Source of the DNA: CANKBT01 sp038236005
GTDB lineage: Bacteria > Actinomycetota > Actinomycetes > Mycobacteriales > SCTD01
NCBI GenBank assembly: GCA_038236005.1
Contig: JBBSTI010000030.1
Coordinates: 1-27,756 of the forward strand
Length of the DNA: 27,756 nt
Reading direction: 5' to 3'
A program made the position numbers and the translations under genes. The notes under the pieces were generated by a model. The model was not told where the DNA came from. It worked only from the letters and a program-made list of their open reading frames with translations, and searched no databases. Shown here one piece after another: positions 1 through 6,788 of this stretch; the stretch's first letter is position 1, and each line of letters opens with the position of its first letter.

Positions 1-225
1 CCTCCCCGCAAGCCGAAGAAGAAAGTCAATCCGCTCTACAAGGACAAGATCACTTATATCGACTACAAGGACCTGGGCCTGCTGCGCAAGTTCATCTCCG
101 ACCGCGGCAAGATCCGCGCCCGTCGGGTGACCGGGGTCAGCAGCCAGGAGCAGCGTCAGATCGCTGTCGCGATCAAGAACGCTCGCGAGATGGCGCTGCT
201 GCCCTACACCTCGAGCGCACGGTAA
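1..225 (+). CDS. rpsR: 30S ribosomal protein S18, C-terminal part (5' end outside window)
   Basis: The open frame from base 1 gives 74 residues ending in LPYTSSAR, the usual S18 C-terminus, with the family's DYKDLGLLRKFISDRGKIRARRVTG core. S18 binds 16S rRNA in the platform of the small subunit. Synteny with rplI and dnaB downstream fits the common actinobacterial ribosomal/replication operon. Oddity: the zinc-binding positions normally read C-x2-C and C-x3-H; here they read N-P-L-Y (N at codon 10, Y at codon 13) and S-S-Q-E (139-150), so all four ligands are replaced and this is a zinc-free (C-minus) S18. The start codon and the first few residues are missing because the window begins inside the gene. 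Confidence 0.97.
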   Translation, partial: PPRKPKKKVNPLYKDKITYIDYKDLGLLRKFISDRGKIRARRVTGVSSQEQRQIAVAIKNAREMALLPYTSSAR

Positions 226-235
226 AGGGGTCGGC

Positions 236-682
236 ATGAAGATCATCCTCAACCAGGACGTCGCCAACCTCGGCGCCCCCGGTGACGTCGTCGAGGTCAA
301 GGACGGCTACGGCCGCAACTTCTTGCTCCCCCGCGGCTACGGCCAGCGGTGGACGCGCGGAGCCGACAAGCAGATCGCCACGATCCGACGGGCCCGTGAG
401 GTCCGTGAGGTCCGCGACCTCGGTCACGCCAACGAGATCAAGGCTCAGCTGACCGGTCTGACCGTCAAGCTGAAGGCCCGCTCCGGCGACGGCGGTCGGC
501 TGTTCGGCTCGGTCACGACGGCCGACATCGTCGCCGCGGTCGAAGAGGCCGGTGGTCCGCACCTGGACCGTCGCCTGATCAGCGTCCCGACGCCGATCAA
601 GAGCATCGGCAGCCACCAGGTGAACGTCAAGGTGCACCCCGAGGTCGAGGCCCCGCTGGCCGTCGACGTCATCAAGGCCTAG
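236..682 (+). CDS. rplI: 50S ribosomal protein L9
   Basis: 148 residues, the normal L9 length. The N-terminal rRNA-binding domain is recognisable (MKIILNQDVANLG, then KDGYGRNFLLPRGY), followed by the long connecting helix rich in Arg and Glu, and a C-terminal domain with the LFGSVTTADI motif. L9 sits at the base of the L1 stalk and helps reading-frame maintenance. The ATG lies 10 bases after the rpsR stop, with an AAAGGGG Shine-Dalgarno sequence directly after that stop, so both are probably read from one transcript. A strong hairpin follows the stop codon and likely ends the ribosomal transcript. Confidence 0.98.
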   Translation: MKIILNQDVANLGAPGDVVEVKDGYGRNFLLPRGYGQRWTRGADKQIATIRRAREVREVRDLGHANEIKAQLTGLTVKLKARSGDGGRLFGSVTTADIVAAVEEAGGPHLDRRLISVPTPIKSIGSHQVNVKVHPEVEAPLAVDVIKA

Positions 683-692
683 TCCTTCCCGC

Positions 693-727
693 AAGGCCCG
701 GTCCCCCGTTCGGTGGGACCGGGCCTT
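693..727 (+). terminator. Hairpin terminator after rplI
   Basis: A perfect 13-bp stem (693-705 with 715-727) closes a 9-base loop and starts 10 bases after the rplI stop. It ends in a short TTT only, as is usual for high-GC actinobacteria whose intrinsic terminators lack long U tracts. It separates the ribosomal genes from the next gene and from dnaB. Confidence 0.8.
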
Positions 728-731
728 TCGG

Positions 732-740
732 CTGTCCACA
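732..740 (+). promoter_or_regulatory. Candidate DnaA box (CTGTCCACA)
   Basis: The sequence matches the high-GC actinobacterial DnaA box TTGTCCACA at 8 of 9 positions. It lies just after the rplI terminator and 50 bases before the ATG at 791. A single near-match is weak evidence; the larger cluster at 1408-1548 makes it more credible. Confidence 0.4.
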
Positions 741-748
741 GATCCGCG

Positions 749-775
749 CCGCCGTCCGAGATTGTCAGACGGCGG
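749..775. repeat. 8-bp inverted repeat upstream of the gene at 791
   Basis: CCGCCGTC (749-756) and GACGGCGG (768-775) are perfect inverted copies around an 11-base spacer, ending 15 bases before the ATG at 791. It could be an operator or a leader hairpin. No regulator is identified. Confidence 0.45.
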
Positions 776-790
776 TGGTCTGCTCGTCCC

Positions 791-1393
791 ATGACCACGA
801 CGACGCCCCCGACCGGCCCCGCGCTCGTGCCCTCGACCGGGCAGGCACCGCTGTTCGAGCCGCCAGCGGGTCGGCTGACGCGCGGTCAGCACGAGGACCT
901 GTTCGGCCACCTGCCCTGGCGGGACGCCCAGGCTCTCCACGTCCCCGAGGTCGCGGCCGCGGTGCGTCCCCTGCTGGCCCAGGGCTGGCGACCCGCCCAG
1001 CTGGCCGCCCGGGTGGGTGCCCTGCCCGCTGCAGGCGGTCCCGGGGCGACGTCGACCGCCGTGGTGGCCTTCCTGGGCGTGCTGCTCGAGCGGGACAGCC
1101 CGGCCGTCGAGCACGCCTCGGCGAAGCAGACGCGCGCGGACGAGCAGCGTGCGCGGGCCGCCGCCGAGCCGGTCGCGGCCAGCGACGAGGTGAAGGCGCA
1201 CTGGGTGGCCCACGCCCGCAGGTCCCTCGGGCTGCCACCCCGTCCCCGGGCCGTGCCGGCCGCACCCTCGGCTCCTGGCTGCGCGTCCTGCCCCGGCGAG
1301 GGTGCGTTCTTCGTGACGCGCGAGGTCAGGCTCTGCGGTGCCTGCGTCGAGCTGCTCCGCACCGGCCGGGCACACCTCGCGTTAGGGGCTTGA
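791..1393 (+). CDS. Uncharacterised protein with C-terminal zinc ribbon
   Basis: 200 residues from the ATG at 791. The frame is open upstream to 713, but that start lies inside the rplI terminator and gives a non-protein-like lead, so 791 is preferred. I do not recognise the family. The N-terminal third is Pro/Thr-rich, the middle (about 40-130) looks helical and Ala-rich, and the C-terminus carries C-x2-C ... C-x2-C (CASCPGEG and LCGACVELL, about 157-184), a typical zinc-ribbon spacing. The gene lies between the rplI terminator and the DnaA-box cluster, with candidate DnaA boxes on both sides, immediately before dnaB. A replication-related or nucleic-acid-binding role is possible, but that is inference from position and the zinc ribbon only. 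Codon use matches its neighbours, so it is probably a real gene. Confidence 0.65.
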   Translation: MTTTTPPTGPALVPSTGQAPLFEPPAGRLTRGQHEDLFGHLPWRDAQALHVPEVAAAVRPLLAQGWRPAQLAARVGALPAAGGPGATSTAVVAFLGVLLERDSPAVEHASAKQTRADEQRARAAAEPVAASDEVKAHWVAHARRSLGLPPRPRAVPAAPSAPGCASCPGEGAFFVTREVRLCGACVELLRTGRAHLALGA

Positions 1394-1407
1394 TGGCCGT
1401 TCTTTCG

Positions 1408-1548
1408 TTGTCCACAACCGGTGGACAACCCTGTGGGCAGGTCAGCCGGGGTGCGCCGACGCTCCGTCCTCTGCGTCCCCAGGAAGACCCCCGTCTGTCC
1501 ACAGCGACAGGCCATCCCGTGCACACCCTGTCCCCAGCGGCGTCCACA
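1408..1548. promoter_or_regulatory. Cluster of candidate DnaA boxes upstream of dnaB
   Basis: The 331-base gap 1394-1724 holds several matches to TTGTCCACA. They are a perfect copy at 1408-1416 (+), TTGTCCACC at 1420-1428 (-), CTGCCCACA at 1432-1440 (-), CTGTCCACA at 1495-1503 (+), CTGTCCCCA at 1528-1536 (+) and GCGTCCACA at 1540-1548 (+). The first two form a head-to-head pair with perfect 9-bp arms (1407-1415 and 1421-1429). Clusters like this bind DnaA at origins and at DnaA-controlled promoters. There is no AT-rich unwinding region here and no dnaA/dnaN nearby, so a regulatory or DnaA-titrating site is more likely than oriC. The rest of the gap holds only a hairpin close to dnaB. Confidence 0.6.
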
Positions 1549-1669
1549 GGACGCCCGAACCCGTCTCGCGACACGCCCACGGCGAAGCTCTCCGACCCGG
1601 TAGACACGGGCGCCGGGACGGAGCGGGCGCGTCGCGGCACCGGCCCTCAGGGACCCGGTCGAGCAGCAG

Positions 1670-1694
1670 CCGGACCCGCAGCAGACGGGTCCGG
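1670..1694 (+). repeat. 9-bp hairpin in the dnaB leader
   Basis: CCGGACCCG (1670-1678) and CGGGTCCGG (1686-1694) form a perfect stem around a 7-base loop, ending 30 bases before the dnaB GTG. There is no U tract. It may be a leader structure or weak terminator; its function is unknown. Confidence 0.45.
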
Positions 1695-1724
1695 ATCGGT
1701 CAGAGCAGGGGCGGGGACACAGGC

Positions 1725-3113
1725 GTGAGCGAGCGGGTCGTCGAGCTGCCGAGGCAGAGCGCCGGGGGTGGCGCCGGCTACTCCGGCGGAGAGTTCGAGC
1801 GCACGCCGCCGCAGGACGTCGCCGCCGAGCAGTCGGTCCTGGGCGGCATGCTGCTGCACAAGGACGCCATCGCCGACGTCGTCGAGGTGCTGCGCTCCGG
1901 CGACTTCTACCGCCCTGCGCACCAGACGATCTACGACGTCATCCTGGACCTCTACGGCCGGGGAGAGCCCGCCGACGCCATCACCGTCGCCGGCGAGCTG
2001 ACTCGCACCGGCGCGATCGGCCGGATCGGCGGCGCCCCCTACCTGCACACCCTGCTCTCCAGCGTGCCGACCGCGGCCAACGCCGGCTACTACGCGCGGA
2101 TCGTCGCTGAGCGGGCCATCCTTCGCCGCCTGGTCGAGGCCGGGACCCGGATCGTCCAGCTCGGCTACGCCAGCGACGGCGGCGAGGTGGACGACCTGGT
2201 CGACCGCGCGCAGCAGGCGATCTACGACGTCACCGAGCGACGCACCTCCGAGGACTACGTCGTGCTGGCCGACGTCATGCAGCCCGCCATGGACGAGATG
2301 GAGGCGATCTCGACCCGGGCCGGCAGCATGACCGGCGTCCCGACCGGGTTCGTCGACCTCGATCGGCTGACCAACGGGCTGCACCCCGGGCAGCTGATCA
2401 TCATCGCCGGGAGGCCGGGTCTCGGAAAATCAACCCTAGGACTGGACATCTCTCGGTCTTGCTCGGTCAAGCACGGGATGACCAGCGCGATCTTCTCCCT
2501 GGAGATGAGCAAGACCGAGATCACGATGCGTCTGCTCTCGGCCGAGGCCCGGATCGGGCTGCACAACATGCGGTCCGGCACGATGACCGACGACGACTGG
2601 GCCAAGCTCGCCCGACGGATGGGTGAGGTCGCCGACGCCCCGCTGTTCATCGATGACAGCCCCAACCTGTCGATGATGGAGATCCGGGCCAAGGCCCGCC
2701 GGCTCAAGCAGCGCCACGACCTGCGGCTGGTCGTCATCGACTACCTGCAGCTGATGAGCGGCAACAAGAAGGCCGAGAGCCGTCAGCAGGAGGTCAGCGA
2801 GCTGTCCCGAAGCCTCAAGCTGCTGGCCAAGGAGCTCGAGGTTCCGGTGATCGCCATGAGCCAGCTGAACCGTGGGCCGGAGCAGCGCACGGACAAACGC
2901 CCACAACTCTCAGACCTACGCGAATCGGGCAGTATCGAGCAGGATGCTGACATGGTGATCTTGCTGCACCGCGAGGACTATTACGAGAAGGAGAGCCCCC
3001 GCGCCGGCGAGGCCGACTTCATCGTGGCCAAGCACCGCAACGGACCGACCGACAACATCACTGTCGCCTTCCAGGGCCACTACAGCCGCTTCGTGGACAT
3101 GACGAGCAGCTGA
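1725..3113 (+). CDS. dnaB: Replicative DNA helicase DnaB
   Basis: 462 residues, the normal length for an intein-free actinobacterial DnaB. The N-terminal primase-interacting domain (about 28-130, PPQDVAAEQSVLGGML) is followed by the RecA-like motor. Walker A is GRPGLGKST at 229-237 (K235), Walker B is LRLVVIDYLQLMSG, and the H4 loop is QLNRGPEQRTDKRP...SDLRESGSIEQDAD. DnaB unwinds the replication fork as a hexamer. The GTG start is chosen because the conserved N-terminus begins soon after it and a purine-rich stretch precedes it. DnaA boxes lie upstream. Oddity: codons 234-246 and about 391-413 use AAA, TCA, CTA, GGA, TCT, CAA, GAA and AGT, unlike the rest of the gene, and these patches coincide with the two known intein insertion sites of DnaB. 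Confidence 0.98.
   Translation: MSERVVELPRQSAGGGAGYSGGEFERTPPQDVAAEQSVLGGMLLHKDAIADVVEVLRSGDFYRPAHQTIYDVILDLYGRGEPADAITVAGELTRTGAIGRIGGAPYLHTLLSSVPTAANAGYYARIVAERAILRRLVEAGTRIVQLGYASDGGEVDDLVDRAQQAIYDVTERRTSEDYVVLADVMQPAMDEMEAISTRAGSMTGVPTGFVDLDRLTNGLHPGQLIIIAGRPGLGKSTLGLDISRSCSVKHGMTSAIFSLEMSKTEITMRLLSAEARIGLHNMRSGTMTDDDWAKLARRMGEVADAPLFIDDSPNLSMMEIRAKARRLKQRHDLRLVVIDYLQLMSGNKKAESRQQEVSELSRSLKLLAKELEVPVIAMSQLNRGPEQRTDKRPQLSDLRESGSIEQDADMVILLHREDYYEKESPRAGEADFIVAKHRNGPTDNITVAFQGHYSRFVDMTSS
2424..2462 (+). other. Codon-use anomaly at the DnaB P-loop (intein site a)
   Basis: Codons 234-246 of dnaB, from the second Gly of the P-loop onward, read GGA AAA TCA ... CTA GGA ... TCT ... TCT TGC. The flanking codons nearly all end in G or C. 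The protein sequence is normal. In mycobacteria and others one class of DnaB intein sits inside this P-loop. Confidence 0.7.
2895..2963 (+). other. Codon-use anomaly at the DnaB H4 loop (intein site b)
   Basis: Codons 391-413 of dnaB include AAA, CCA, CAA, TCA, CTA, GAA, AGT, GAT, GCT and TTG within 23 codons, while nearby sequence is almost free of A/T-ending codons. The centre is RESG-SIEQ (junction 2930/2931), the established second DnaB intein insertion point. Confidence 0.7.
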
Positions 3114-4471
3114 TGGGGGTCAACAACAGGCAGCGACGGGCCGCGAAGAAGCGGAAGGCATCTCGGCGTTCCTCCGACAGCTTCCCCGGTGCCGCGGGCC
3201 AGGCAGGCGGCTGCGGATGCCCCGAGTGCTCCGGCTTCGCGCAGGGCTTCGACCGGGGCTTCGACGGGAGCGCAGCCGCGGGCGAGTGGGCCGCGGGTCA
3301 GTTCGTCTCGCAGATGGCGGCACAGGTGATTGCCGACCCGGCAGAGGCCCGGAGCATCGCGGCGCAGCTGTTCGGCCCAGACAACCTGGTGCCCCTGGAG
3401 CTCGTGCTGTCGTCGTTCCAGTCGTTGGAACATGCCGTCGTGCTCTCGGCGACCAACGGCGGGTGGTCCCCGACCGACCTCGCGCAGCTAACCCGTCGGC
3501 AGGTCGATCAGGCCGGGGTCCGGCACGTCCTCGCCCTGGTCGAGACGGTCACCGAGCAGACCCCCGAGGCGTGCGTCAGCCCGGAGTGGAGGGCTGACCT
3601 CACGACCGCGGGCACGGCGGACCGGGCCGACCTCACCACCCCCGCCGGGTTGACGACCCTGCTCCGGGTGCTCGCGGCCCTCGCCGTCCTCCCGATAGTG
3701 GTCCCCGTGCTGCCCGCCCTCGGACAGCCCGTCACGGCGGGCCGCAGCGGCCGTCCGGCAGACCCGCTGGAGGCCAAGCTGCTCGCCCGAGTGCAGGCCC
3801 TGCTGAGCAAGGCCGAGTCGACCGAGTTCGACGCCGAGGCCGACGCGCTGTCTGCCAAGGCCCAGGAGCTCATCAGTCGGCATGCCCTGGAGGACCTGCT
3901 GCGGCAAACACCGGAGCAGCAGGTCGAGGTGAGCGCGGCGCGCATCTGGCTCGACGCTCCCTACGTGATGCCCAAGGCAGCGCTCGTGGAGGCGGTGGCC
4001 GGGGCAAACCGCTGTCGAGCCGTCGTCGACCAGCGGCTGGGGTTCAGCACCGTCGTCGGCGCGACCGGAGACCTCGCCGCCGTGCAACTGCTGGTGTCGT
4101 CGCTGCTGGTCCAGGCCTCGGTGTCCATGCGCCGGGAGGGCTCGCAGATCGACCGGCACGGCAGGTCGACCACCACGTCGTTCCGCAACGCCTTCCTGTC
4201 CGGTTTCGCCTATCGGATCGGTGATCGGCTGCACGCGGCCAGGGAGCAGGCCACCGCCGAGACCGCCGAGACCACCGGTCGGGGTGGCGAGCTGGTGCCG
4301 GTCCTGGCGCGCCACGACGAGGCCGTCGAGCAGGCGCTCCACGAGATGTTCCCGGGGATCATCGAACGGGAAGGCAGCAGGATGATCAACGGCCGGGGGT
4401 GGGCAGCGGGTCTGGCTTCCGCCGACCTCGCCCTGCTCGACACGCGCGGGGCGGTGGCCGGCAGACGCTGA
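3113..4471 (+). CDS. DUF2786-domain protein
   Basis: 452 residues. The start overlaps the dnaB stop by one base (TGATG), so translation is probably coupled. The N-terminus is very basic (NRQRRAAKKRKASRR), followed by a small Cys cluster (C34, C36, C39 in GGCGCPEC). The DUF2786 signature lies near 217-258 (LLARVQALLSKAEST followed by EADALSAKAQELISRHALE), and the C-terminal half (about 270-440) is the conserved region usually found with it. The biochemical function of DUF2786 proteins is not known; the basic tail suggests nucleic-acid contact, which is inference. A hydrophobic Leu/Val/Pro stretch at about 183-203 could be a buried helix or a linker. Base composition matches its neighbours. Confidence 0.85.
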   Translation: MGVNNRQRRAAKKRKASRRSSDSFPGAAGQAGGCGCPECSGFAQGFDRGFDGSAAAGEWAAGQFVSQMAAQVIADPAEARSIAAQLFGPDNLVPLELVLSSFQSLEHAVVLSATNGGWSPTDLAQLTRRQVDQAGVRHVLALVETVTEQTPEACVSPEWRADLTTAGTADRADLTTPAGLTTLLRVLAALAVLPIVVPVLPALGQPVTAGRSGRPADPLEAKLLARVQALLSKAESTEFDAEADALSAKAQELISRHALEDLLRQTPEQQVEVSAARIWLDAPYVMPKAALVEAVAGANRCRAVVDQRLGFSTVVGATGDLAAVQLLVSSLLVQASVSMRREGSQIDRHGRSTTTSFRNAFLSGFAYRIGDRLHAAREQATAETAETTGRGGELVPVLARHDEAVEQALHEMFPGIIEREGSRMINGRGWAAGLASADLALLDTRGAVAGRR

Positions 4472-4532
4472 CCCCGCGTCTCAAGGGCCAGGATCGGTGC
4501 GCCGATAGCCCCCGGGACGAGCGGGAGGTGCT

Positions 4533-6788
4533 GTGCAGCGACGCAAGGAGCCGGCGCTGGGCTGGTCCCTGCTCGCGGTCGCGGTCTGGCTCGCCTCGCT
4601 CGCCGCCGGCACGCTGGTGGGCAGCCCGAGCCTGCAGCACGGGGTGCTCACCGCGTCCACCTGTGTCGCCGCGCTGGCCGTCTGGGCGCGTGTCCGCTGC
4701 CGGGCCGAGCAGCGTGCGGCCTGGTCGTGCTTCGCCGTCGGGCTCTCGGGCTATGCCGCCGGCTATGCAGTGCTGTTCTACGCACCAGGACTGCAGAGGC
4801 TCGGCCCGGGGGCCCTCAACCTCAGCGACTGCTTCTCGCTGCTGCTCTATCCCGGGGTGGTCGTCGGCAGCGCCCTGCTCCTGCGGGAGCGGCACGGCGG
4901 GCGGCGCCTGCGCGCCCTGCTGGACGGTGGCACGGTCGTGACCGCGGTCGCCGCGCTGCTGCTGCAGTGGGCGGCGCACGCCTATCCCGAGCTGGTCGCG
5001 GCTCCCGCCCTGACGGTCTTTCTCACCATCATCTACCCGGTCGCCGTGTCCGCGCTGGCGGTGTCCATGCTCGCCGGCGTCCTCGGCGCGCCCGGCCGGC
5101 CCGGCCTGCAGTGGTGGCTGCTCATCGCCGGCTTCTCGGTGATGTCGCTCGGCGAGCTGGCCTTCATGGCGCAGCTGGCCGCGGGCACGTTCACCTTCGG
5201 CACACCGCTCGACGCCGCCTTCGCCGCAGGACCGCTCGGGGCCGCTCTCGCTGCCTGGGCGCGGACCGACCCCCCTGCCGAGGCGGCGCCGCGACCGGTC
5301 GTCGGCGTCACGCTGCCCGTGCTGGCCACGGTCGCCGCGCTGATCGTGCTCGCAGACCGAGGCACGGACCTCCCTGCTGCTGCGATCATGCTCGCGGTCG
5401 TCGCCGGGCTGCTGGCAGCCGCACGCACGGTGCTGTTCGTCGGTCAGGAGCAGACCCTGGTCGCGCGAACCCTGGAGGCCGCCACCGACCCGTTGACCGG
5501 CCTGCTCAACCGCCGGGCGCTGCTCACCTGCCTGACCGAACGCCTGGGCGGACCCGGGCCGACGACGCTCGTGCTCGTCGACCTGGACCGGTTCAAACAG
5601 GTCAAGGACTCGCTGGGTCACGTGGTCGGCGACGACCTCCTGGTGCAGCTGAGCAAGCGGATGTCTCACGTCTGCCCGTCGGACGCCGTCGTGGCCCGGC
5701 TCGGCAGCGACGTGTTTGCCGTGGTGGTCGCCGACACCGCCCGGCAGAGCCTGACTCTGGGGGCGGAGCTGGTGGAGGTGCTCGCCAAGACCGTCTCGAC
5801 GGGTGAGCACCGGGTGAGCGTCGGGGCCTCGGTGGGGCTCGCCACCAGCACCGGGGCGCAGGCGCTGGAACCGCTCGAGCTCGTACGCCGAGCAGACGTC
5901 GCGCTGTACCGCAGCAAGCAGGAGCGCGTGGAGGTCGAGGCCTGGCGGCCCGAGCTGGACGTCCGCGCCCGGGACCGCCTCACCCTGGTCGCCGACCTGC
6001 GAGCCGCGCTCAGCAGCGACGGGCAGCTGATGGTCTACCTGCAGCCCAAGTGCGACACCCTGACGCGCCGGATCGTCGGCTTCGAGTCCCTGGTGCGCTG
6101 GAAGCACCCGTCCAGGGGCATGGTGGCACCAGATGAGTTCGTCGCGGCCACCGAGCGCGCCGGGCTGATGCCGCGACTCACCGAGAAGGTCCTTCACCTC
6201 ACGCTGGTGGAGGCGGCTGCGCTCAAGCGCGACGGCCGTTCGGTCCCGCTCGCCGTCAACGTCAGTGCCCCGGACCTGCTCGACGTCGGGTTCGCGGGGC
6301 GCGTCGCGGCGGCGCTCGAGGAGCACGAGCTACCGGCGTCGGTGCTGCGCCTGGAGATCACCGAGACCGTCGTCATGAGCGACCCGGCCCGGGTGCTCAC
6401 CACGCTCGGCCTGCTCACACGTCTGGGCATCCGTCTGTCGCTGGACGACTACGGCACCGGGCTGTCGTCGCTGTCCTACCTGCGGACCCTCCCGGTCGAC
6501 GAGCTGAAGATCGACCGCTCCTTCGTCGCCCGGATCACGACCGACCAGGCCAGCAAGCTGATCGTGACGTCGACCATCACGCTGGCGCACGGGCTGGGCC
6601 TGGCGGTCGTCGCGGAAGGCATCGAGGACGAGCAGACGCTCCAGGCGTTGGCCGACGCCGGCTGCGACGTCGTGCAGGGCTATCTGCTCGGTCGTCCGGC
6701 ACCGGCCTGCGACCTGGTGTGGCCCGACCCTGCCCGAGAGCAGGTGCTGGACCGAGAGCCGGTCGCGGTGCCTACCCTCACCAGGTGA
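4533..6788 (+). CDS. Membrane-bound GGDEF/EAL protein (c-di-GMP turnover)
   Basis: 751 residues from a GTG with GGGAGG five bases before it. Residues 1-310 hold about ten hydrophobic segments, a membrane sensor region. The GGDEF domain follows (about 317-475), beginning DPLTGLLNRRALL, but the signature reads RLGSDVF (about 388-394): the second Gly is Ser and the catalytic Glu is Val, so cyclase activity is doubtful. The EAL domain (about 490-735) keeps the key residues: E518 (as ESLVRW), VNVSA, LEITET, the LDDYGTG pair of Asp, ELKIDRSF, AEGIE and the final QGYLLGRP. It is therefore probably a c-di-GMP phosphodiesterase whose GGDEF domain regulates, perhaps by binding GTP. Its stop overlaps the next gene's GTG (GTGA), so the two are coupled. 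Confidence 0.93.
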   Translation: MQRRKEPALGWSLLAVAVWLASLAAGTLVGSPSLQHGVLTASTCVAALAVWARVRCRAEQRAAWSCFAVGLSGYAAGYAVLFYAPGLQRLGPGALNLSDCFSLLLYPGVVVGSALLLRERHGGRRLRALLDGGTVVTAVAALLLQWAAHAYPELVAAPALTVFLTIIYPVAVSALAVSMLAGVLGAPGRPGLQWWLLIAGFSVMSLGELAFMAQLAAGTFTFGTPLDAAFAAGPLGAALAAWARTDPPAEAAPRPVVGVTLPVLATVAALIVLADRGTDLPAAAIMLAVVAGLLAAARTVLFVGQEQTLVARTLEAATDPLTGLLNRRALLTCLTERLGGPGPTTLVLVDLDRFKQVKDSLGHVVGDDLLVQLSKRMSHVCPSDAVVARLGSDVFAVVVADTARQSLTLGAELVEVLAKTVSTGEHRVSVGASVGLATSTGAQALEPLELVRRADVALYRSKQERVEVEAWRPELDVRARDRLTLVADLRAALSSDGQLMVYLQPKCDTLTRRIVGFESLVRWKHPSRGMVAPDEFVAATERAGLMPRLTEKVLHLTLVEAAALKRDGRSVPLAVNVSAPDLLDVGFAGRVAAALEEHELPASVLRLEITETVVMSDPARVLTTLGLLTRLGIRLSLDDYGTGLSSLSYLRTLPVDELKIDRSFVARITTDQASKLIVTSTITLAHGLGLAVVAEGIEDEQTLQALADAGCDVVQGYLLGRPAPACDLVWPDPAREQVLDREPVAVPTLTR

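Noticed and set aside
1394..1724. Chromosomal origin oriC
   Set aside because: DnaA boxes are present but there is no AT-rich unwinding element and no dnaA or dnaN next to it.
1725..3113. An intein inside dnaB
   Set aside because: The reading frame is the normal intein-free length and both insertion motifs are continuous; only codon-use scars are seen.
4386..6326. 646-codon open frame on the minus strand opposite the GGDEF/EAL gene
   Set aside because: It has low-complexity Arg/Gly/Gln-rich text with no domain, while the plus strand encodes clear GGDEF and EAL motifs. Long antisense frames are expected at this GC content.
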